Shown piece after piece: positions 59,004 to 64,000 of a stretch of 64,000 bases of DNA; positions within the stretch are counted from its first letter, which is position 1, and each line of letters opens with the position of its first letter. Made by a program: the position numbers and the translations under genes. The notes under the pieces are model-generated. The model had not been told where the DNA came from. It saw only the letters and a program-made list of their open reading frames with translations, and searched no databases. This DNA comes from Allobosea sp035944375 (GTDB lineage: Bacteria; Pseudomonadota; Alphaproteobacteria; Rhizobiales; Beijerinckiaceae), in assembly GCF_035944375.1 (NCBI RefSeq), contig NZ_DASZBE010000037.1. One strand, written 5' to 3'.

Positions 59004-59868
59004 GGCAGGCCCGCAGCGACGGGCCGGAGAGCTGCGGCGCCTGGCCGATACGCCGCAGGACGCGGCGATAATCGCGCGGCGCCATGCCCATATGGGCGGT
59101 GAAGAAGCGGGTGAAGACGCTCTGGCAGGAGAAGCCGAGCGTCTGGCTGATCTGCGTCACCGGATCGCCCGAGAGCACGAGGCGGTCGAGCGCTGCATCG
59201 AGCCGGACGGTGTTGGCGAAGACGGTCGGGGTGACGCCGACCTGCTCGCGGAAGAGCTTGAAGAAATGCGCCCGCGACAGCCCGGCCTCCCGGGCGACAC
59301 GGGCGAGCGCGCCCTCATGGGCGGGATGGGCCTCGATCAGGCGCTGCGCCCGCGCCACCCGCCGGTCGAGCACGCTTTCCGGCGCGACATGCAGCAGGGC
59401 GGAGGCGAGGTCCTGGCCGATCGGCTCGCTCGAGGCCTGGGCGAGGGCCATCAGCACGGGCGCGAGGTTGAGATCGCGATGGGCCGACAGCAGCATCTCG
59501 ACCGCCTCGTCGCGCCAGGCGGCGAGTTCGCGGGTGACCACGAGCTCGGAGGCGGGGAAGGCCAGCGCGCCGGGCGGCGTCATGGTCTGGGCCGCGAGCC
59601 ATTCGGGCTTGAGATAGACGACGAGGAAGAGGCCGAGCGCGCCCGCCCGTTCCGGCTGGAAATTGTGGGGCTCCCACGGGTTGATCGCCACCCCCATGAA
59701 GGGGTCGACCAGCGTGGTGCGGCCATTCACGGTGACGAGGCCGCGCGACCCTTCGAGGAAGAAGATCAGGTGGGCCTCGCGGTGGGCGTGCAGCACCAGC
59801 GGGCGGTCGAGATCGTAGATCGCGACGCGGCCGAAGGGACCGTGGCAGACCGCAACTGCGCGACTCAT
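58996..59868 (-). CDS. AraC-family transcriptional regulator inside the Liv cluster
   Basis: A 290-residue regulator with an N-terminal cupin-like ligand domain (REAHLIFFLEGSRG) and a C-terminal double helix-turn-helix (ARVAREAGLSRAHFFKLFRE and ISQTLGFSCQSVFTRFF). The ATG at 59868 gives MSRAVAV; an in-frame start 51 bp upstream is possible. It lies between the binding-protein and permease genes and overlaps livH. It likely senses the imported compound and activates this cluster. Confidence 0.9.
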   Translation of the reverse strand: MSRAVAVCHGPFGRVAIYDLDRPLVLHAHREAHLIFFLEGSRGLVTVNGRTTLVDPFMGVAINPWEPHNFQPERAGALGLFLVVYLKPEWLAAQTMTPPGALAFPASELVVTRELAAWRDEAVEMLLSAHRDLNLAPVLMALAQASSEPIGQDLASALLHVAPESVLDRRVARAQRLIEAHPAHEGALARVAREAGLSRAHFFKLFREQVGVTPTVFANTVRLDAALDRLVLSGDPVTQISQTLGFSCQSVFTRFFTAHMGMAPRDYRRVLRRIGQAPQLSGPSLRACHV

Positions 59869-60015
59869 GATGCCTCGCGAAAGTAGGTCCGACGCAGGAA
59901 GCTGGGCCTCGTCAGGCAAGCCACCGGCTCGGCACCGCGAGATCCGCTCGCAGGCGCCGGGAGTCGGGACGTGACGGAAGCGGAGGGGGCACGCGGGATG
60001 CGGGTCCCCTCCAAC

Positions 60016-60031
60016 GGGCGCTCGGGCGCCC
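60016..60031 (-). terminator. Stem-loop directly after the Liv-type binding protein
   Basis: A perfect 6-bp stem GGGCGC/GCGCCC with a 4-nt loop lies immediately after the stop codon on the minus transcript. It is a probable attenuator or stabiliser between binding-protein and downstream genes. The rest of the 163-bp gap shows nothing clear. Confidence 0.45.
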
Positions 60032-61279
60032 TTATTTCTTGCATTCCGGATTGGTCCGGGACGGCAGGCCGATCGCCTTGAACGCCTCCAGCGAGAGGCC
60101 CAGCGTCTGCGTCACGTCCGGCACGGCGCGCACGAACTTGTTGGTCAGATCGCCATTGGGCAGCTCGGCGACCTCGGTGATGAAGGTCGTGGCGATCGCC
60201 TGCCGGTTGTCGTCCAGCCGGATCTTGCCGTTGGGCGCGTTCAGCTCGACCTTGGCGAGTTCGGCGCGCAGCTTGGCGCCACCATCCGAGAGCTCGCCCT
60301 TGACCTTGTCCATCGCGATCGAGAGCGCCATCACGGCGTTGTAGTAGTTGGTCGCGAAGAGCGAGGGGCTGGCGAAGCGCTTGTCGGCCGGGAACGCCTC
60401 CTGATAGGTCTTGACCCAGGCCTTCCAGCGCGGATCGTCCCAGGCGTCGGCGACGCCGCCGGAGGAGGGCGTGCCGACCAGAAGGCGCTTGGCGGCGCCC
60501 TTCGACGACAGCACGGTCTGGTCGACCATGATCGAGCCGCCGATGAACTTCGCCTTGCCGCCGGTCTGGCTGTACTGGTTCAGGAAGTTGACCGCGTCGC
60601 CGCCGCCCAGACCGAGGAAGACGGCGTCGACGTCGTCGGGGATGTTGGCGATCACCGAGCCGAAATCCTTGGTGCCGAGCGGCACCCACTGGCGCTGGAC
60701 GATCTCGCCGCCCGCCCGGCAATAGCCGATCGCGAAGCCGAAGACCTGCGTGTAGGGGAAGGAGTAGTCCTCGGCGATCACCGAGATCTTCTTGAAGCCC
60801 TTGTCCTTCAGCACGTATTCGCCGAGGCCCGCCATCCACATCGCGCCGTCGCTGTTGAAGCGGAAGAAGTTAGGCGAAGGATTGACGAAGGTCGTCTCGA
60901 GCGCCCCCGACGAGCCGTTGACCATGACGAGGTTGGGCACCGTCTTGCTGTAGTCGCGCATGGCGATGCCTTCGGAGCCGGAGAGCGGCCCGATGATGAG
61001 CTGCACCTTGTCCTGCTCGACCAGCTTGCGGGCCGCGCGCAGCGCGGAATCGGGGCTCGCATCGGTGGCCGTGATGATGAATTCGAACTCGCGCCCGGCC
61101 ATCTTGTTGCCGAGTTCCTTGGCCGCGATCTGGACGCCGCGGACGCCGTCTTCACCGCCGGACGTCAGAGCGCCCGACAGCGTCGCCATCACACCGATCT
61201 TGAGTTTTTCCTGGGCATGCGCGGCCGGTGCAGCCGCGACGAAACAGGCCGCGACGGCGGCCGCAAGCGTCTTGCGCAT
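60032..61279 (-). CDS. HAAT-type ABC substrate-binding protein (LivJ/LivK/AmiC fold)
   Basis: A 415-residue periplasmic binding protein with a clear signal peptide (MRKTLAAAVAACFVAAAPAA, cleavage near AHAQE). The mature start KLKIGVMATLSGALTSGGED and VQLIIGPLSGSEG are typical of Peripla_BP_6, which bind amino acids, amides, urea or aromatic acids. It supplies LivHMGF encoded downstream and sets the substrate of the whole leftward cluster; the ligand is unknown. Confidence 0.93.
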   Translation of the reverse strand: MRKTLAAAVAACFVAAAPAAHAQEKLKIGVMATLSGALTSGGEDGVRGVQIAAKELGNKMAGREFEFIITATDASPDSALRAARKLVEQDKVQLIIGPLSGSEGIAMRDYSKTVPNLVMVNGSSGALETTFVNPSPNFFRFNSDGAMWMAGLGEYVLKDKGFKKISVIAEDYSFPYTQVFGFAIGYCRAGGEIVQRQWVPLGTKDFGSVIANIPDDVDAVFLGLGGGDAVNFLNQYSQTGGKAKFIGGSIMVDQTVLSSKGAAKRLLVGTPSSGGVADAWDDPRWKAWVKTYQEAFPADKRFASPSLFATNYYNAVMALSIAMDKVKGELSDGGAKLRAELAKVELNAPNGKIRLDDNRQAIATTFITEVAELPNGDLTNKFVRAVPDVTQTLGLSLEAFKAIGLPSRTNPECKK

Positions 61280-61863
61280 CGTAGTCCTCCCTGCGTGCTG
61301 GCCGCGCCGAAGGTTCTGACGGCGAAGCCGATGGCGGCTTTTGGATCCGCTCTAAACACACGGTAACATAGCGCCGGACGCTGCCAAGGCCGCGGATATT
61401 GCGCTGGGTCTGCTTTTTCGATGCCGTAGCCCCGAGGTGCTGAGCCCGATCGCCTCGCGAAGAATCTTCGTGCAGCACGTTCGGCCGAAGCCAACCCCTC
61501 GACATCTATCGCCAGTCCCAAGGATGCGTGACCTCGAAATCCGTCGGGCTCGCCGCTCCGAAATCCCTGGTTTCAGGCAGGGCGCCAAGTCCCGCCTATG
61601 GCGCATTTCACCCTGACGAGCGACCCACCTGTGCGGCCCGAAGCCGCCATTCGTCAGCAAGCGCAGTGCACTCGACACGGGTGGCCACGTCTCCGATCGG
61701 AACCGATTGAGTTTTGGCCCGGTTCACTGAGCCGGAGTCCCGTTGCCCCAAAATGGAATGCTGCAGAAACGGTGCAGTGGCTATCCCGTGGCTATTCTCG
61801 GCGCAGACCAAAGCCAAAGCACCGAGAGCAGCAACGAAAAATCAATTTTAACAGGGAGTTAAA
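61280..61863. other. 584-bp non-coding gap upstream of the Liv cluster
   Basis: It lies between the binding-protein start and the tRNA-Arg gene. It should contain the minus-strand promoter for the Liv cluster close to 61280, but I see no convincing promoter, operator repeat or RNA. GC content drops towards the tRNA. No coding frame here looks real. Confidence 0.6.
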
Positions 61864-61940
61864 TGGCGCGCCCGACACGATTCGAACGTGTGACCTTTGC
61901 CTTCGGAGGGCAACGCTCTATCCAGCTGAGCTACGGGCGC
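61864..61940 (-). tRNA. tRNA-Arg (anticodon CCG)
   Basis: A 77-nt cloverleaf with encoded CCA. The acceptor stem GCGCCCG pairs with CGGGCGC, the D-arm is GCTC/GAGC, the anticodon stem TTGCC/GGCAA encloses loop CTCCGAA (anticodon CCG), and the T-arm is ACACG-TTCGAAT-CGTGT. It reads the CGG codon, common in high-GC genomes. No other complete tRNA is nearby. Confidence 0.96.
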
Positions 61941-62014
61941 AATCCGTGGATGCTGGATAGCCGATCGCGCGGCGCGGGGCAACGAGGGAATTGCGACGGA
62001 GCGGGGGCCCGTCA

Positions 62015-62052
62015 GGCAAGGGTCACAGGTTCGAGCCGTGTCGGGTGCGCCG
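62015..62052 (+). other. tRNA-Arg-like 3' fragment, inverted relative to the tRNA
   Basis: Thirty-eight bases on the plus strand match the 3' half of the neighbouring tRNA-Arg at 32 positions, including GGTCACA, GTTCGA and CGTGTCGGG. The 5' half and the CCA are missing. The flanking 61941-62169 has no gene. It could be a decayed tRNA copy or part of an old attachment site. Confidence 0.65.
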
Positions 62053-62169
62053 CGGTTGTGGCGTGCTCTGGAAACCTAACCGGCGATCGCCGACGACGAC
62101 CCTCAACTACACCACGCGTCGGGACACGACCTTCGAGGGGTGGATCAGGGCAGGATTTCTCACGGGACG

Positions 62170-62673
62170 CTACCAGTTCCGTGGCACCTGCGGGGCCAGC
62201 CGGGCGATGGCTTGCCTGAGGTCTATCGCTCCGCCGGTCAGTTCGCCCTCCCAGATCAACACCTCGCGCGGCCTCGGCAGGGGGAGGCGTGTCTCGGGAT
62301 CGGCCCGCATGACGAGACACAATCCGCCAGTTTTCAAATAGCGTAGCGCCTGACGAAGGGGGATATGATCGATCCGCTCCACCGCTGGCCACGGAATCGG
62401 TGCGTCCCACTCCCGGAGATCGGTGATCCCATGGGCGTCGACCATAACCTTCACCCCGAGGTTGCCCAGCTTTAACAATTCCCAAAGCCCGCAACCCACG
62501 CCTATCAGCCCGATGACGGCGAGCCCAAACTGATGGCTCCGGCTCCCATCCCACCTGACAATCACTGGCTTCCACCAATACCAGGAGATCAGAGCTGCGC
62601 CGACTGCGATAAAAGCGATCCCGACGCTGAAGATATGCCATGGATTCCGGCGGAACTCGACCCTCTCCTCCAT
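62170..62673 (-). CDS. Small membrane protein with PH-like/STM3941-type layout
   Basis: A 167-residue protein of uncertain family. Two membrane helices (about 13-33 and 47-66) are followed by a soluble domain with MVDAHGITDLREWDAPIPW, resembling the PH-like fold of STM3941-type proteins, in which a strand leads to an I-x-W turn. Function is unknown. GC content is lower than in the Liv cluster. It is a distant structural relative of its neighbour at 62926-63984. Confidence 0.65.
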   Translation of the reverse strand: MEERVEFRRNPWHIFSVGIAFIAVGAALISWYWWKPVIVRWDGSRSHQFGLAVIGLIGVGCGLWELLKLGNLGVKVMVDAHGITDLREWDAPIPWPAVERIDHIPLRQALRYLKTGGLCLVMRADPETRLPLPRPREVLIWEGELTGGAIDLRQAIARLAPQVPRNW

Positions 62674-62925
62674 CGCACACTCCTATCCTGCAGCTGTTCG
62701 ATCAAACACTGCGGTCGGTCGGGAACAAACGATCTCCGCCGAAAGCCGTCCACTGGGATGATACAGCTGGCGGTGGCCATAGCTCGGCCATCGGGGAATG
62801 TTCTGGAATAGGATGGCGGAGCGCCTTGCAGAGCAACGGCTGCATCGCCGGTCCGCCTGCGAGCGCAGCGAAAATGACCGTTTCATTCGGTAACGATGAA
62901 GCAGGTCGTCGGTAGCAAAGCGGCA

Positions 62926-63984
62926 TCATGTGCACAGCCCCTCCGCGCAGATCAGGGCCTGCGCCTCGGGAAGGGAAATCGTTTGCGCCTCATCACGGCT
63001 TTCCTCGAACGTTTGCCCTCTCCCCAGGTCGACAGTCCGATAGGTTTGCAGCACGAAAAACACTCCGATCCCTTGCGCACCGTCTTTGAGGCGGATGGTC
63101 ATGAAGCATGTGCTGCGGTCCTGGAATCGTGTCTTGCGATCTTTCGCTTCGGGATTGCGCAGGTTTTGCTTCCGGCAACTGCGCGTCGTTATCGAGGCCA
63201 GTTCACTATGGCCGATCATGACCATCCGGCCATCGGCGAGCCGAACCGGCAATTTCCGTTCGGCGACCAGCCTACCAGCAAACTGGCTTGCCGCTTCGGT
63301 GTTGAAATAGGAGGTGAACCGTGGCGCCAACAGATCGTTGAGCGTGACCCATGCCCAGACAAATGTTCCGAGTGTGAGCCCCGTAACGGCAATCTTGATG
63401 GCGGGAACCGCCATGAGGCTGGCTCGTGCTTCATCGTAGCGATCAAGTAATCCGGCTACGCCATGGTGTTGGGCCAGGTCCGAAGCCTCAGGCGACGGCG
63501 GCGCGCCAAACGCCTTCCAGCGCGTCACGAGAGCTTCGAACAGATACCGCTTCGGCAAGCCGAACCAATTGTGATCCAGAACAATGTGCACAACGGAGCG
63601 TGTGTCGTCGGCGACAAATGTCAGGTGCCAGACGGGTCCACGCTGCCACAGGCTGTCAATATGTAGGGTGCGCTCATAGAAATCTCTCGAGACGACGACA
63701 CACGGTTCCCTGATGGCGATCGCGATCCATTTGCCGACAAAGCGCACATAGGACTTCCGCTCGACGCCGCGCACGTCTCCCCATGGAATGTGCAGCGGCG
63801 GATGATCCTTTCTCAGGTTGAAGAACACGCCCCCCTCGTTGATGTCGACGAGTGTTTTTCGTGCGCCGGATGACGGAAGCCACCGCCGGATCAAAAGAAA
63901 AGTTCCGGCCCCCATGACGATGACAGCCACGACCATCTGCCCCGTGGGAGACCATTTTCCTCTTTCCGAAGGATTGTTGAACAT
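62926..63984 (-). CDS. Membrane protein with two helices and PH-like domain, function unknown
   Basis: A 352-residue protein I cannot assign. Helix 1 (about 15-33) is followed by a domain with DINEGGVFFNLRKDHPPLHI then PWGDVRGVE, the same strand/turn pattern as the previous protein. Helix 2 (about 193-220) leads to a second polar domain rich in basic residues. ATG at 63984 is preceded by GGGAAG. The 252-bp gap between the two genes shows no feature. The upstream edge of the window is only 16 bp away, so operon context is unseen. Confidence 0.65.
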   Translation of the reverse strand: MFNNPSERGKWSPTGQMVVAVIVMGAGTFLLIRRWLPSSGARKTLVDINEGGVFFNLRKDHPPLHIPWGDVRGVERKSYVRFVGKWIAIAIREPCVVVSRDFYERTLHIDSLWQRGPVWHLTFVADDTRSVVHIVLDHNWFGLPKRYLFEALVTRWKAFGAPPSPEASDLAQHHGVAGLLDRYDEARASLMAVPAIKIAVTGLTLGTFVWAWVTLNDLLAPRFTSYFNTEAASQFAGRLVAERKLPVRLADGRMVMIGHSELASITTRSCRKQNLRNPEAKDRKTRFQDRSTCFMTIRLKDGAQGIGVFFVLQTYRTVDLGRGQTFEESRDEAQTISLPEAQALICAEGLCT

Positions 63985-64000
63985 CAAGCTTCCCAGGAGG

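Noticed and set aside
61598..61960. A plus-strand frame ending in a DTIRTCDLCLRRATLY-type peptide
   Set aside because: That peptide is the antisense translation of tRNA-Arg (61864-61940), a well-known spurious annotation.

Overview
The window reads as chromosome of a high-GC alphaproteobacterium, most likely of the order Hyphomicrobiales (Bosea/Bradyrhizobium/Methylobacterium-like). The evidence is the strong GC bias, the many ABC importers with periplasmic binding proteins, the cox-like molybdenum hydroxylase layout and two kinds of palindromic intergenic element typical of that group. The assignment to order is inference.

Left third (1-30050) is an amide-utilisation locus. It holds six amidase-signature (AS) enzymes, one of them cut by the window edge, and four tiny AtzG-like partner proteins, each encoded directly upstream of an AS amidase. 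It also holds an acetamidase/formamidase, two stand-alone isochorismatase-fold cysteine hydrolases, an asparaginase-like enzyme, three EamA exporters, an AbrB-type membrane protein, one complete Opp/Dpp-type ABC importer and a second, orphan binding protein. Three transcription blocks are visible: a leftward one (8223 to 3672), a rightward one (8608 to 19342) and a leftward one (29399 to 20329). A GntR/FCD regulator lies between the last two. A 12-bp palindrome-like motif, ATTG-N4-CAAT, recurs in the regulatory gaps of these blocks and before the GntR gene. It sits exactly 79 bp upstream of both paralogous binding-protein genes, so this is probably one regulon.

The middle (30051-39472) begins with scars of two insertion sequences (IS3 and IS110 types). 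A leftward AfuA/FbpA-type or 2-aminoethylphosphonate-type importer follows, then a divergent PhnDCE-type phosphonate/phosphite importer with a duplicated, fused permease, a NUDIX hydrolase and a recombinase remnant.

The right part (39473-61279) is about 22 kb of genes all on the minus strand. In transcription order they are: a branched-chain-amino-acid-type (HAAT) importer with an embedded AraC regulator; a LivF ATPase fused to a Tm-1-like domain; its TIM-barrel partner (PEP-hydrolase family); a giant flotillin; two SRPBCC proteins; a three-component xanthine-dehydrogenase-family hydroxylase whose large subunit is split into two genes; MoxR and VWA maturation factors; an amidohydrolase; a metallo-beta-lactamase-fold hydrolase; and an SMP-30/cysteine-hydrolase fusion. 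I infer a catabolic system that imports an unknown, probably cyclic, compound, hydroxylates it and opens or hydrolyses it. I regard this cluster as the best candidate for an undescribed system.

The last 2 kb contain tRNA-Arg(CCG), a tRNA-derived fragment and two small membrane proteins of visibly lower GC, consistent with the edge of an integrated island.
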